Below, piece by piece: positions 42,901-53,316 of a stretch of DNA of 64,000 bases (positions within the stretch are counted from its first letter, which is position 1; every line of letters starts with the position of its first letter). Under the pieces are notes generated by a model. It was not told where the DNA came from and made no database searches. It saw only the letters and a list, made by a program, of their open reading frames with translations. The stretch covers positions 237,369,664-237,433,663 of the forward strand of contig NC_073745.1 of the NCBI RefSeq assembly GCF_029784135.1. The letters run 5' to 3'. The stretch is from Toxorhynchites rutilus septentrionalis (taxonomy: Eukaryota; Arthropoda; Insecta; Diptera; Culicidae). Made by a program: the position numbers and the translations under genes.

Positions 42901-45900
42901 TCTTCTCCTGAAGGATCGGCTTCTCTGTGCTCCCTCACAGTTTCAAACAAACTGCTCGCGTTTCAGGGCAGATCTCGATCCTTCGCTGTCCAGCACCCTC
43001 AGCAACAATGTTGTCTTGTCGATGTCCTCACGAAAAATGAATGCGTCTCATTTTTTTTCACTTAAATTCTTTTTATTTCTTAATTTGGTTTACATTATAA
43101 TATAATACTACATTTCAAGTGATCAGCCTAGGGTTCTACATCTTAAAATTGCAATGTCAAGTTCTGTAAAGATTTTCAGCATACACATTATCCGTTTGTT
43201 TCATATTCCTATTGTAAAATCGTGCCTAAACTTTTCTAGTTTAATGCGTCTCACCACCAGAATATCGCTTAAGTATGCTTTTTGTGTGTGATTGAATCGA
43301 GAGAAGGCGTGGTTTACGATGGCAATTTGGAAGGCAAACTAGAGGGGAATGAACTCTCTGAGCTCGGAACTTTCGGCGACTGAGCAATAATCGATTGCGT
43401 ACGCATACAATATTGGATACGGAAATATCCTACTGATGGGGAAGAATAATCTTCAGAAGCTATCCTGCTAATTACACTTGGTTGAAAAATTACAAAATCA
43501 AATGTATTTGATCGCTGTGTTATATGGTTAGAAAACCATTAAAATAAACTCTTTCACATGTATTGTATTGTATTGTAATGTATTTTTAAATTCCCAGAGG
43601 AACTGGCAGATTATTTTCCAGAAATGATTAGATCTTTCCAGAACTTTCTCGATGCTGAATGGAAAGCCAAACGGAAAGAATTCCGCGCGTGTATGTGTGT
43701 GTAGCGATGTCTTCCCGGGCAACCGTTTGTGGCATCACTCTCCTCCTGATGGATTTCCTTCTGGCCTAGGGTGCACAAACAGGCTCTTGGTGACACCGTT
43801 CATCCGCGCTTTCGTGATAAACGAAGAGCTTCACCACAACAGCGACAACATACTCCCATCGCTGTTCAATTAGAACTGAGTGGATTTCCGAGCGGCGCTC
43901 GCTTATATACCGATTGGTGATTTCAATAGCTTGTTTTGAAAGCAATTTTAAGACTATTGAAACAAGTTTTTGGATCAGAAAGTAACAAGTATAGAACGCG
44001 TAGAAATTTTATCTTTCGAATGAAATGTTTATCATACCATTTCGTTCAGTTGTTTAAGAGTTATTAACGCTCAAAATCTCGGTCTCCGGCGTAACGCTTT
44101 CGTTTTCGAAACTTTGATTTTACACCCCGGTATAGAAATGAAAGACGTAGTCCTACGTCAAAATTGAACCATGACCAACACCTGCCTGTTTTTAAACGGT
44201 TTTATTTAGTTTGCCTTGTAATTTGTATGTTTGTATGTTTGTAACATGTTTGTCTGTAGCGCTTTACCACATTAATAGAAATTAGAACCCCTTCCTGTTG
44301 ACCGATTGATCTGAAATTTGGAACATACATTTGTCTCTGCAGTCATTTTAAAACTGCGTATTTCATGATTTTTAAAATTCAAGATGGCGGCCGCTACAAA
44401 ATGGCGGATTACATATTTTCTCAAACTCCAATCAATATGGATTTTTTCCAAACCCCATCAATACGGGTATCAAATGAAAGGGCTTGACTAGTAGAACACA
44501 TATATTCATGAGGAATGCAAATCCAAATGGCCACCACCACAAAATGGTGATATATATTTTTTTTTCCAAAACCCAATCAATATGGGTATCAAACGAAAAG
44601 GCTTGTTTAGTAGAACACAGTTATTCATGAGGATCCAAAATCCAAAATGGCCGCAACCACAAAATGGCGAATTACATATTTTCTCAAAACAAACTCCATC
44701 AAAATGGGTAGCAAATGAAGGTGCTTGAAACAGTCGATCACAGCTATTTATGAAAAATTCAAAACCAAAATAGCCGCTGTAACAAAATAGCCAATTACTT
44801 TTTTAAACGGTTTCATTCAACTTGACCTGTTTGTATGTATGTTTGTTTGTTTGTAGGTTTGTCTCACATTAATGGAAATTCGATATTCAATTTGGCCGTC
44901 GCTAAAAAATGGCTGAATGGCTTGACTTGGAGAACACACTACAATATGAACAACATAAATTCAAAAAGGTGTATGTTTTTTTTGTTATCCCCTCAATATC
45001 GGTATCGAATGAAATGATTTGACTAATAGAATACAGTACATCACCAAAATATTCCGAAAAAATTAGGTGAGAAATAAAAATAAAAAAAAATTTGAATGTT
45101 TTTATTGTAATCATACAGATAATGTACTAAAAACTAGAAAATAAAAAAGTAAAAAAAAAATTTAAATCAAACGGTTTAATGTACTGAAAGCTAGAAAATA
45201 ATTAGGCAAGGAGCAGCTAGTAGTTATCACATCCCTTCCTTCTTGCCCTAGAAATGATGAGACTAAAATAAAATCGTAGGCACGTCGGATTTCCATTATC
45301 CACAGTTAGTTGTTTCATCATAGTACATTAAACCGTTTAACTTAAAAAGTTTTTTTTTACTGTTTTCCTGTATTCCTGTAGGATGTTCAATCGAATGATT
45401 TTTGTTCTACATCACAATGTGTGTTCTTGTATCAAAGTAATACTGTAGAAAGGGATATATTCTGTTTTTTTGTTATTTATTAGGTTTTGTTATATTTACA
45501 CATATTTACTTTAGATAAAAGTTATTGTCCAATAAAGTTAAACTAAATCAAATGAAGTTGATGGTAAGTAGTAGCTAATAAATGAGGCTATCATTTGGAG
45601 CAACACATCACCATATGGTTGTTTTCTAAAGATATGAAAAAATACCATAGTTGCTGCTCAATTTTTCGGACGTAAACCGATTTACAGAAAATATTATGGA
45701 TTCAGCATTACTTTGAAATTCGATCGACTTTGTCGTGCTTTTTCAGTCCGCCCTAAATTGGGAGGTGTAAGTTCGTTGATTTGATTGCATATCAAACTCG
45801 TAAACCCATGTCTGTCTCATCAGTTGTTATGGTTTTTTTCAATTTTAGTTCGAAATAAAATCGTTCTATTATAACTCCAGCGATTTTCACGCGAATTAGT

Positions 45901-47755
45901 TTTTAGGTCTAGGCAACACGTTTCATGTAGTTTCCTTCTTATTTGATTCATCTTTTATTCTTAGGCCACCGACAAAGTGGAAGCCTTCGACTTGGACCAG
46001 GAACCGGACTTCAGTGGGGTAATCGATCGTCGCAGCCCATCACTGGAAGCCGACGCGACCACATACCACGTGAAGATTTTCTTAACGGAAACCGATGACA
46101 TTATTCTGTTCGAGAGTGCAAGTCACACGGTCGCGAGGGATTCCGAGGAAGCTGCCCTGGTCGAGCAACAGAATGCGAACTACGAAGCGAAAAGGCAAGG
46201 GCGCAAAACGGCGACGGCCGATGCGGAAGCCCAAAATCCCGAGCAGGTGTGCAAATCGAGAGGGGTTAACACCGAGCGAATAATGAAACAGGAGGTGGCA
46301 TCGTTTGTGTCTAACTATGACATGTACGATACGTATAACGATTTGGAGAGACACACCAAGGAGATTGATTTGGCCGAGGCTTCGTCGAAGCTCGAGATAA
46401 CTACGTACTCCCGCGAAGGGATGGAAGATATTGATGAGATGCTGGATAGAAGTGAAAATTTTCATTTATCATCGATGATTCTGCAGAGACTGCTTGCTAG
46501 TAATATGTATCGGGAGAAGCAGATGAGATTTAGGAATATGTACCCGACGGATCCGTCGAATACTGAGGCGAGATTTTTGTACCGATTGGAAACTTTGTGG
46601 ACGTATAAAACGGTTGAAACCATGGGGAAAGCAGTGGCAAGTGCTAGCTGGTGCCCTTCGAATGGAGACATCGTAGCGATTGCCTATGGCGTCTACAGGT
46701 TCAAAGAGGCTGACTACCGAAGCAGTGGGTACGTTTGTGTGTGGAACATAAAAAATCCAGTGAACCCCGAGAGACGTTATAAGTTTTCGGTACCAGTGAC
46801 AGCGGTAGCATTCTCTAAGAAAACTCCGCAACTGTTGGCAATTGGATTATTCGACGGAACAGTGCAGATAACGGACATTATGGACAATTCACAAGTGCCC
46901 GTGGGAGTGTCTGAGCGGACAGAGCTGCCTGTTTTCGAGCCTATTTGGGACATTGAGTGGATCGAGGCAGAAGATGATAAAGATGAGATTTTGACGGCAT
47001 CCCAAGATGGAACCATCATGAAATTCACGTTGAACATTGGAACTTATCTGATGATGTATCGGCAATTGAGATTGAATAGAGTTGAGGGCGAAGTTCAGGG
47101 GATCCCGCTAGAAAAGAGAGAGGATTTTTTGGAAGCTGACAGTCATCCTCAAGCGTTATGTTTGAAAATTCATCCGAAACGCAAGGATGTGTACTTTGTA
47201 GGCACAGACGAAGGATGCGTTCACAGGTGTTCAATTAAAATTGCAGATCATCATCGCGGAGCAACGAGGGTGCACAGCAGAGGTGTATTTTCAATAGAGT
47301 ATTCCCCGTGGAGTCCGAAAATATTTCTCACTTGTGGTGGAGACGGGTATATTCGAATATGGATCGAGGACATCGTGGAACCGATTATTACTTTGAATGT
47401 AGGATTTGAGCCAGTTCAAGCAGCTCGCTGGTCTCCTGTTAGTTCAACGATTATTGCTAGTGTTACTAAAAACTCTGTGCAGCTGTGGAATCTTAGCAGG
47501 CAGATGCTGAAACCAGCTTCCATTACGAAATTTGGAGATTCAACGACGTCGTTGACCACTATCCGGTTCACGAACTGCGGGCGTAGTTTACTTCTGGGTG
47601 ACAGCGAGGGACGAACATATGTTTGTGCACTCGAGGATATGCCGTTTCCTCGACACTTTCAGTTTAACGAACTTCGATCAACGCTTCTCGACAGTCTTGT
47701 TAGCAAACCGGAGCTATTGAATCGGATCAGGCGCTTGGGACATTTGGGCTACTGA
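33903..47755 (+). CDS. DNAI4: Axonemal dynein intermediate chain 4 (WDR78), three exons
   Basis: Exon 1 is 33903-34103 (ATG context CAAGATGA), with probable donor GTGATC at 34104. Exon 2 is 34197-34385 (acceptor CTCTAG, donor GTAAAA). Exon 3 is 45965-47755 (acceptor TTCTTAG, stop TGA). All junctions are phase 0, giving 726 aa. The exon 1 donor is the weakest call; it is chosen because it joins LDLPVQ to VVVNETDYTPGALLPP, matching the family's V(x)VxxExGxDVTPxPL start, and the unspliced frame hits a stop. Exon 3 adds the conserved linker (FLTETDDIILFESASHTVAR, SNYDMYDTYND) and the WD-repeat half. The human orthologue is an intermediate chain of the ciliary inner dynein arm f/I1 complex (family knowledge). 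In a mosquito, motile-type axonemes would be in sperm and chordotonal neurons. The 11,579-bp last intron is packed with transposons. Confidence 0.9.
34882..35316. mobile_element. Pogo-like MITE in DNAI4 intron
   Basis: Ends CAGTAATCGTTCGCTAACTG and, inverted, CAGTAAACACGCACTAACTG, with TA on both sides (34880-34881, 35317-35318). The interior is non-coding with repeated GGACCAGTTAA motifs. The CAGTA start plus TA duplication suggests pogo/Tigger mobilisation. Confidence 0.75.
35475..35715 (+). mobile_element. SINE, third family, with B-box deletion
   Basis: Starts CTCCCGTGGCCGAGTGGATA, lacks the GGTTCGATTCC block, and continues GGGAATTTTTCGTCAAAGAA to GTTAGTGAAGAAGAAGAAA. Same body as 29431-29706. 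Confidence 0.65.
36858..37013 (-). mobile_element. SINE, second family, with 10-bp target duplication
   Basis: The minus strand starts GGAGGCGATCTGGCGTAGTG, then TAACATCC, then GAGTTCAATTCTCACTCCCG, and ends in poly(A). GTTTTGGGCT is duplicated at 36848-36857 and 37014-37023. Nested in the Harbinger-like element. Confidence 0.8.
37245..37513 (-). mobile_element. SINE, first family, copy 2
   Basis: Nearly identical to 27625-27899 over its length (GGCGCCAGTGGTTGTGTGGT to the poly(A) end), including a better B box, GGTTCAATCCC. Nested in the Harbinger-like element. Confidence 0.8.
38314..39120 (+). pseudogene. Mariner transposase relic
   Basis: Shares TCGTAGTTTTGTTTTGACCG with the derivative at 21535. 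Reads SVIRFLFLEGKSRSEIKSAE, VGISKDRVGHILHDILGM, a stop after NTRNR, then KEFLRRFVTVDETWIHW (first Asp), GKVMAIIFWDSQGVIYINY; after a frame change, FHHGNAPTHTS, HYKLLPHPPFSPDLAPCDFS (third Asp). The second catalytic Asp of the usual HQDNAP motif is Gly. Truncated at both ends, without TIRs. Confidence 0.85.
39121..40163. repeat. MITE end and dispersed repeat in DNAI4 intron
   Basis: 39130-39298 has repeated GTCCAATTA motifs and ends ACTTACTG followed by TA, like the right end of a CAGTA-type MITE whose other end is lost beside the mariner relic. 39785-40075 resembles 1280-1560. Non-coding. Confidence 0.4.
40164..41892 (-). mobile_element. Pogo/Tigger-like element with decayed CENP-B-type transposase
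   Basis: TIRs GAGTAGTGCGGGGCAAAGGT then GCGCAC, with one mismatch at the right end, and TA duplicated at 40162-40163 and 41893-41894. On the minus strand about 41510-41395 encodes YSRNTQMVRQRLRKGVSKRR and IAADLDISESALRKRL (psq-type helix-turn-helix). About 41285-41088 encodes DKVFYGMTLKDLRRMAFVFS, KLAGRDWDSSFMRNHSLSLR (CENP-B-type helix-turn-helix). The DDE part is missing. A CTGACCCGGCGAACTTCGTC block at about 40577 is a separate dispersed repeat inside. Confidence 0.75.
41895..44279. repeat. Dispersed repeat cluster in DNAI4 intron
   Basis: Three copies of a block with TAGAAAACATT, AAATTCC(C/A)A and GGAACTGGCAGATTATTTTC lie at about 42541-42630, 42735-42830 and 43520-43650. GAATAATCTTCAGAAGCT recurs at 42460 and 43445. 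GACGTAGTCCTACGTC at about 44145 closes the cluster. A 130-codon plus-strand frame (42670-43065) is an accident of the repeat. No gene. Confidence 0.45.
44375..45015. repeat. Diverged tandem repeat, unit about 115 bp
   Basis: Units contain CAAAATGGC(G/C), TATTTTCTCAAA, CAATCAATATGGGTATCAAA and GCTTGACTAGTAGAACACA, followed by ATTCATGA. Three to four diverged copies in the same direction, becoming fainter to the right. Non-coding. Confidence 0.6.
45380..45690 (+). repeat. ITmD37E 3' end fragment
   Basis: Matches the 3' part of the relic at 14515-14810: ATCACAATGTGTG, ATACTGTAGAAA, GTAAGTAGTAGC, ACCATATGGTTG, CAATTTTTCGGACG. Lies just upstream of DNAI4 exon 3. Confidence 0.5.
45965..47755 (+). 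CDS. DNAI4: DNAI4 terminal exon: linker and WD-repeat domain
   Basis: 596 codons plus stop, uninterrupted. From about residue 350 of the full protein WD-type blades follow: VASASWCPSNGDIVAIAYG ending VCVWNIKNP; TAVAFSKKTPQLLAIGLFDG ending VQITDI; IWDIEWIEAEDDKDEILTAS ending GTIMKFTL; LKIHPKRKDVYFVGTDEGCV; VFSIEYSPWSPKIFLTCGGD ending IRIWIED; VQAARWSPVSSTIIASVTKN ending VQLWNL; TTIRFTNCGRSLLLGDSEGR ending TYVCAL. That gives about seven, as a full propeller requires. The C-terminus ends LNRIRRLGHLGY. AATAAA at 47812-47817 is a good poly(A) signal 56 bp after the stop. The start used here is the splice acceptor, because the first Met codon lies further inside. Confidence 0.93.
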   Translation, partial: ATDKVEAFDLDQEPDFSGVIDRRSPSLEADATTYHVKIFLTETDDIILFESASHTVARDSEEAALVEQQNANYEAKRQGRKTATADAEAQNPEQVCKSRGVNTERIMKQEVASFVSNYDMYDTYNDLERHTKEIDLAEASSKLEITTYSREGMEDIDEMLDRSENFHLSSMILQRLLASNMYREKQMRFRNMYPTDPSNTEARFLYRLETLWTYKTVETMGKAVASASWCPSNGDIVAIAYGVYRFKEADYRSSGYVCVWNIKNPVNPERRYKFSVPVTAVAFSKKTPQLLAIGLFDGTVQITDIMDNSQVPVGVSERTELPVFEPIWDIEWIEAEDDKDEILTASQDGTIMKFTLNIGTYLMMYRQLRLNRVEGEVQGIPLEKREDFLEADSHPQALCLKIHPKRKDVYFVGTDEGCVHRCSIKIADHHRGATRVHSRGVFSIEYSPWSPKIFLTCGGDGYIRIWIEDIVEPIITLNVGFEPVQAARWSPVSSTIIASVTKNSVQLWNLSRQMLKPASITKFGDSTTSLTTIRFTNCGRSLLLGDSEGRTYVCALEDMPFPRHFQFNELRSTLLDSLVSKPELLNRIRRLGHLGY

Positions 47756-48981
47756 ATGGTCGTTTTACAAAAGATGCCTTTTTTATCGACTCTGATTGAG
47801 GAATTTTACAGAATAAAATCAACACATAAAAGCTCAAAAACGAACCAAATAGTCCGACTTCCTTTCCATCAACGAGATTGAATTTATTGGTCAACATTAA
47901 TCGATCTGGATTTAAAATAAAAACACTAAACATCCTCTCTTTCTAGTTTTATTGTTTGCCGCTCGTAAAACCCAATCGTCCATAAGGATTCCACGTTTTT
48001 ATTAACCTCTTGAATCGATATTTCTCGCCACCGAAATCAACGGATAACATTGGTGAGCACAAATCGCAGATGGCATTCCCATCTTATCATCATTTCTAGG
48101 TTAGTGCAAATAGGAAAGTCAATTTTATTTCGCACAACTTATTCTTATTTGTTGAACTATAATCAACTATTCGATTTGAGTATTGATAATCGTTAGAGTC
48201 CTACAAATTTCTCCAGAGAATTGCTCTAGGTTTTAATTTAGAATTTCATTCAATAATGCGTTGCACGTTATCATCAGCAACATTAATAACTGTCATAATG
48301 ATAATATAATTCTACGCGGCCTAAACGTTTCAAGAGCAGGAACAATAGTCATTATGATTCATATTTAGTCATACATCAAATTTGACAGGCCACTTGTACT
48401 TGCCGTTTCGCCAGATAACACACGTTTTTGACATACGCCGTCATGTGCTGTTTTTGACACGCTAACATAAACTCGGACCACCATGGATGCAACGGCCCAG
48501 GAACTGACCATCTCTGAAAGTGACCGAAAAGTGTCTCTTCCGAAATTAATTTGACGTAATTTAGCTTAGCTTTTATTGCTTTCCATTTTGTTGCTGTTGT
48601 TGTTTCTCTGGTGGAAAATGTCAAGATCACGATTTCTTCTTATGCTCGGTGCCAAACTTTTGAGTTGATAAGTCGAAAGTCATTAAAAAGCTATAAAAGT
48701 CACTTTTGTTTCGGTTGTTTTTTTCTATATTGACCATGTGGGAATGTGGATCGCAGCGAAAATGAATGACACCGGAAAATTAATGTCAGGATGGACTTTC
48801 TTCGTGCGATTACCACCGGACAAACCGATCAACTTGAGTTCAATTCAGTCTCGATTGTTTCTTAAAGGATATTGAAACTCCTGGTAGTATTAAACTCGCA
48901 ATTTATTTTAGTTCCTGAATTTAATAGGAATATATACAGAGTCTTTTATATTCTCATGCAAATTCAAACTTCGTTAACATA
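47756..48981. other. Downstream of DNAI4, no gene seen
   Basis: After the poly(A) signal at 47812, the stretch is AT-rich. An 84-codon minus-strand frame (48376-48630) has no recognisable motif and no supporting splice sites. No repeats were recognised before the mariner derivative. Confidence 0.35.
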
Positions 48982-49473
48982 ACAGTTCGACTGAAAAGTT
49001 TATAAAGTAACACGGTAAAACCATTTTTTTTTGCAAAATTAAATTTTATTATTCAGCACAATTGCGGTACCGCGATTATAGCGATCTTGCAATTTTTCGA
49101 TACCATTTTTATAGTACTCTTTCGGATTATCCAAAATAGGCCTCTGTTTCGGTAATCACTTAATCATCGGTCTCAAATTTATTGCCAGCGAGTCACTGGG
49201 GACCAGATCTGGAGAATACGGTGGATGCGGAAGCAATTCGAAGTCCAATGCATGCATTTTTGCCATCGTTTTCATTGATTTGTGATTTTTCCATTTTTTT
49301 CACAATAACAAAAGTTGCTTCACTCTCAGTGCTACAACTCACGAACCAATCGACCGATTGCTGTCAAATTTCGACACGTATCCATTGAAAGATGGTGCTT
49401 TGTGATAGTCAAGTAAATTTTTGCAAGAGGCGCCATCTAGACGTCAACCTTTTGAACTTTTCAGCCGAACTGT
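48982..49473 (-). mobile_element. Internally deleted mariner, 492 bp
   Basis: TIRs ACAGTTCGACTGAAAAGTTT (left) and, inverted, ACAGTTCGGCTGAAAAGTTC (right), with TA at 48980-48981 and 49474-49475. The minus strand keeps the 5' leader and the transposase C-terminus (FELLPHPPYSPDLVPSD, then EYYKNGIEKLQDRYNRGTA). The middle, with the first two catalytic Asp residues, is deleted. Same family as the split relic at 4852-6490. Confidence 0.85.
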
Positions 49474-49475
49474 TA

Positions 49476-50500
49476 TATCCCTTGAGGTGACCTTATACTT
49501 TTGGCTGTAACTTTCCATCGAAATCAAATATCAAAAAATTATTTTAAGAACAACATTTCTGAGGGCTTAACAAAAAACAATACAAAAAAATGGATTTTTT
49601 CGATTTTCCAGACCAGGATCCCTTCTTAAAGTTATTTCATAAAAACGTGTTTTCAGATTTGGCAACCTTATTGAAATACGTAACCCTACGTCAAAATGTC
49701 ACAATCAAACTGTCAGCATTGTGACACCTTTCCTTTGACACTACTGAAAATTCGATTGGTAACCGTTCCTGAGATCCAAGGTTACTTTTTGTTATTTCAT
49801 TATAGAAGATGGCGGTCCTAATCCGACCCTCCTTGGATCTCGGGAATGTCGCTACCTACCGAACTTGTCAATACCTCAACTTCACTCAAAGTTATTGATA
49901 TTTCTTCTAAAAAAATATGCCCTCTTCAATTGCTTCCCTTTCATTCTGGAGCAAACATAAAAAATGTTTGTTGACGGAATTTGAAAGAACACATTTCACT
50001 CTATATAATATGTGATTTTCCAAGATATGTTATTTTTTGTATTTGAGTAAAATAAAATTGAAGTCTTGAATTTTTGGGTGAAAATCCATCAATATCTTTG
50101 AGCAGGATTAAGAAATTGACAAATTCTGCATCACAAAATGTTGGTATTGATAAGTTTTAAAAGTGGTACGAAGACAATTTTGAAAAACAATTTTTGAAAT
50201 ATAAAAGTTAGAGTAATAAAACCGTTTTTTTTCATGCAACTCAGTTGAAAACAACTTTGTGGGAGATATTTATTCTTTAGCCAAAACAGTTTTCGCAAAG
50301 TTGTTATATATGACAGAGCGCTCAGTTTTATGTTACAAAAATAGTGTGACCAAAATCGTCGATGAAATAAAAAAATCTAACTTTCTTATCTTTATAGATA
50401 GAGATAAACATAGTTGTTCGACAATATTGCTTTGAGTGCAGTTGAGATATCGACAAGTTTTTGCTCCATTTGCTTGATTAGTTTTCGGATGATGCAGAAA
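49476..50500. repeat. Dispersed repeat ends, non-coding
   Basis: 49630-49705 (CGTGTTTTCAGATTTGGCAA, ACGTAACCCTACGTCAAAA) is a copy of the 1600-1665 block. The rest is AT-rich without recognised genes. Confidence 0.4.
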
Positions 50501-50504
50501 TTTG

Positions 50505-50990
50505 TGTTTCATTTGTATGCCAGCTCCCCCTTAGAGAAGGCGGTGGAGTATCTAACCACCGTGAAAATATTTATTGCGCCCTGAATACTCCACATACCAA
50601 ATTTGGTTTCGTTTGCTTGAATAATTCTCGAGTAATGCAGAAATTTGTGTTTCATTTGTACGGCAGCCCCCCCCCTTAGAGAGGGGGTGGAGTATCTAAC
50701 CACCGTAAAAAACACCATAGAATAATTTATTGCACCCTAAAACCTCCACATGCCAAATTTCGTTTCGTTTACTTGATTAGTTCTTGAGTAATACAAAAAT
50801 TTGTGTTCCATTTGCATGGCAGCCCCCCTCAGAGAGAAGGGAGAGGTCTCAAACTGTCATGAAAACCTTCCCCAGCCCCAAAAACCCCCACATACCAGTT
50901 TTCAAGTTGATCGGTTCAGTAGTTTCCGAGTCCATAAAAATCAGACAGACAGAAATCCATTTTTATATATATATACTAGCTGACCCGGCG
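50505..50990. repeat. Three-copy tandem repeat, unit about 155 bp, joined to a TATA tract
   Basis: Units contain GCAGAAATTTGTGTTTCATT, GGCAGC(C)CCCCCTTAGAGA, GGTGGAGTATCTAACCACCG, CTCCACATACCAAATTTGG and GATTAGTTCTTGAGTAAT, starting near 50494, 50633 and 50795. The last ends with ATCAGACAGACAGAAATCC and TATATATATA, followed by CTAGCTGACCCGGCGAACTT. That arrangement (CTGACCCGGCGAAC start, CAGACAGACAGA end, TATA junctions) recurs in arthropod genomes, from memory. It looks like one dispersed family that extends itself by internal tandem units. Confidence 0.6.
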
Positions 50991-52923
50991 AACTTCATCC
51001 CGCCTAAAATAGATTTTTGATTTGAAAACATTCGAACATTTACATTTTCGTACTAAGCACGATCATGAGTTCAATCCTAGAACTATTCATTAATAGGACT
51101 TTTTATTGACCGTTTTAGAATTTTCTCTTTCTCTAACAATTTATCACCATATTTCCCTGATAATCCCTCACAATTTTCGCTTCACACCTACGCAACATGA
51201 ATAACTATTCCGTTAACTCGAATTTCAATGGGACTAACAACGCCTTCAACGATGTTACTTCAGGACATATGTGAATTCAATTTTTCGAATTTTTCCATTT
51301 TAGTGTTCCATTTTAATTTATATAAAACAGGGATGACCAAACTTGGCAGCACTGCGAGCTGCTTGTAATTAGGAAGATCTAAAATATAGGATTGTGTTCT
51401 TCCACCTGAAAATCCATAACGATTTTCGAACCAAAATAAATTTAAAATGGAATGAAAACATCAAATGGAATAACAACGCTTATAACAATGTAATTGTAAA
51501 ACATAAGGAAATTCAATTTTCCGGGTTTTTCCCATTTTCCTTCGAAGTTTTACAAAAAAAAATCATATTTTTTCTCCTCAACATTCATTTATGGACAGAG
51601 ACAAATACAAAAAAATAAAGGCGGCTCAGATCGGACGATTCCTCCCTCGAGATTTGCGCTTAGCATCACATTTGTTGAATCTTTTTTCATGTATATGGAT
51701 ATGAAATCATTATTAAATTGCACGTTGGTCACACATATTGGAGAGCTTGTCACTCAGAATACATCCAAGGCGTGTTGCTTGGCATAAACATCTCAACAAA
51801 AATGACGCAAGTAATACTACGTTGAGACGGTGAACGTTAGTGCCATTGAAGAAGACGATGGAGAGTGTCTTATGAACGGGGTGTGTCTCATCGCCGACTC
51901 CAGATTGTTATTTCATTTTAAAATTCCACATTATCCATAATTTCTCGCGTTGCAGTGCAGTCACTTTCCATGATTCCAGCAACGTCTTCAATAACATGAG
52001 CATTGGATCTACTCACATGCTCTCTAGTTGGTGTTGGTGTGCAATCCGAGCATGTTTGATTCGATGAATTTCAATAATTCATTGTGCTCATTAAATAAGG
52101 CTTCCTACTCGCCGGTGATACATCAGGCTTTAGGCTAATTAAGGTTACTTGGGCATGTGTGGATGGAAGTTCGATGAAGCAGACGTAGCGTTTTCGTTTA
52201 ACAAAGTAAATAAATTCGTATTGCTCGAGAAACGAACGGCGAAAAAATATTTTATTTAGATATTGTGAATTTAAATATAATATTTAAATCATAATGGAAA
52301 AATAGGGAATGGGGGTTAGAGAGTGAAAATTTGTGGTTTTATGTATGTTTTGAGGTCAAATTTTCAAAAATTATACAAAAAAAAATATTCAGAAAAAACC
52401 TTTTTTCTCTATATAGCACCACACTAATTGGTATTAAATATACGGTAATCGGTATCTTAGCGGTATGGTTTACGACCTATTCTCATGCCTATCAATTTTT
52501 TTGCGCATAACTCATTGTAATCGGTCCAGCTGTTTCGAAGGAGTTCGACCACGAACATCGTGACACGATAATTTTATATATATAGATATATATATGGGTG
52601 AGAATAAATGACGAACGGAAAACGAATATGTTCTTATTTTTGACTTCCGGTTTGCTGATAATGGCTCTCAATGATCAACAATGATGGAAAACCCCTACCA
52701 TATGGGTATTGGGTGAAAAGGTTATTACAGCGGAAATCAAATGTCGTATTCCGATGCCATTTCGGAAACGAAGATGGTAGCTTATGGTTCATTGTAAACG
52801 GCCCTAATGGACCGGAAATGAAGTTAGGGGAATTGAGTTAGACGAAGAAAGTGTTAAAGCGAAACGAAGAAATTGTTAGAGCGAAATAGCCGTAGTAAAA
52901 GAAAATAAACGGAAACGGAATCG
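50991..52923. repeat. Dispersed repeats, non-coding
   Basis: 51000-51660 continues the family of 15600-16380 (GGGACTAACAACGC, CACCTGAAAATCC, ATGGAATAACAACGCTTAT). 51742-51865 is the 3' body of the third SINE family. About 52560-52600 has TATATAGATATATATATGGG. No gene. Confidence 0.45.
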
Positions 52924-53041
52924 CGGAGGCGATCTGGTACGTAGTGGTAACGTCCGTACCTCTCACGTTAAAGGTCACGAGTTCAATTCTCACTCTCGAC
53001 ATTCTTCCAAAAAAAATGGACTATAATATAGAAAAAAAAAT
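52924..53041 (+). mobile_element. SINE, second family
   Basis: GGAGGCGATCTGGTACGTAG, TAACGTCCGTACCTCTCACG, GAGTTCAATTCTCACTCTCG, then an A-rich end. The flanks CGGAAACGGAA and CGGAAATGGGAA may be a mutated target duplication. Confidence 0.7.
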
Positions 53042-53087
53042 CGGAAATGGGAACTGACGGGGAAACGAAAACGGAAACAAAAGCAAC

Positions 53088-53240
53088 GTCTACGCTCAAT
53101 TCTAAACGCTAAACACTCAATGCCAAACGCTCAACGCTCAATTCTAAATGCCCACCACTCAACGCTCAATGCTAAACGCTCATCGCTCTAAGCAAAACGC
53201 TCAATGCCTAACGCTCACCGCTCAACCCTCAACAATCAAA
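53088..53240. repeat. Degenerate minisatellite (AACGCTCAAT-type)
   Basis: Head-to-tail units of roughly 7 and 14 bp, variants of AACGCTCAATGCTA, over about 150 bp. Non-coding. Confidence 0.75.
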
Positions 53241-53316
53241 GGGTCGGCTTAGGGGACTTTTTTAAATTAACAAAAACATATTCACAAAACAATATTCAAA
53301 TATTTTCGTAGTCTAA

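Noticed and set aside
42670..43065. 131-codon plus-strand frame
   Set aside because: Lies wholly in a dispersed repeat that recurs at 43520-43870 with a broken frame.
46082..46465. 127-codon minus-strand frame
   Set aside because: Shadow of the DNAI4 exon on the other strand.
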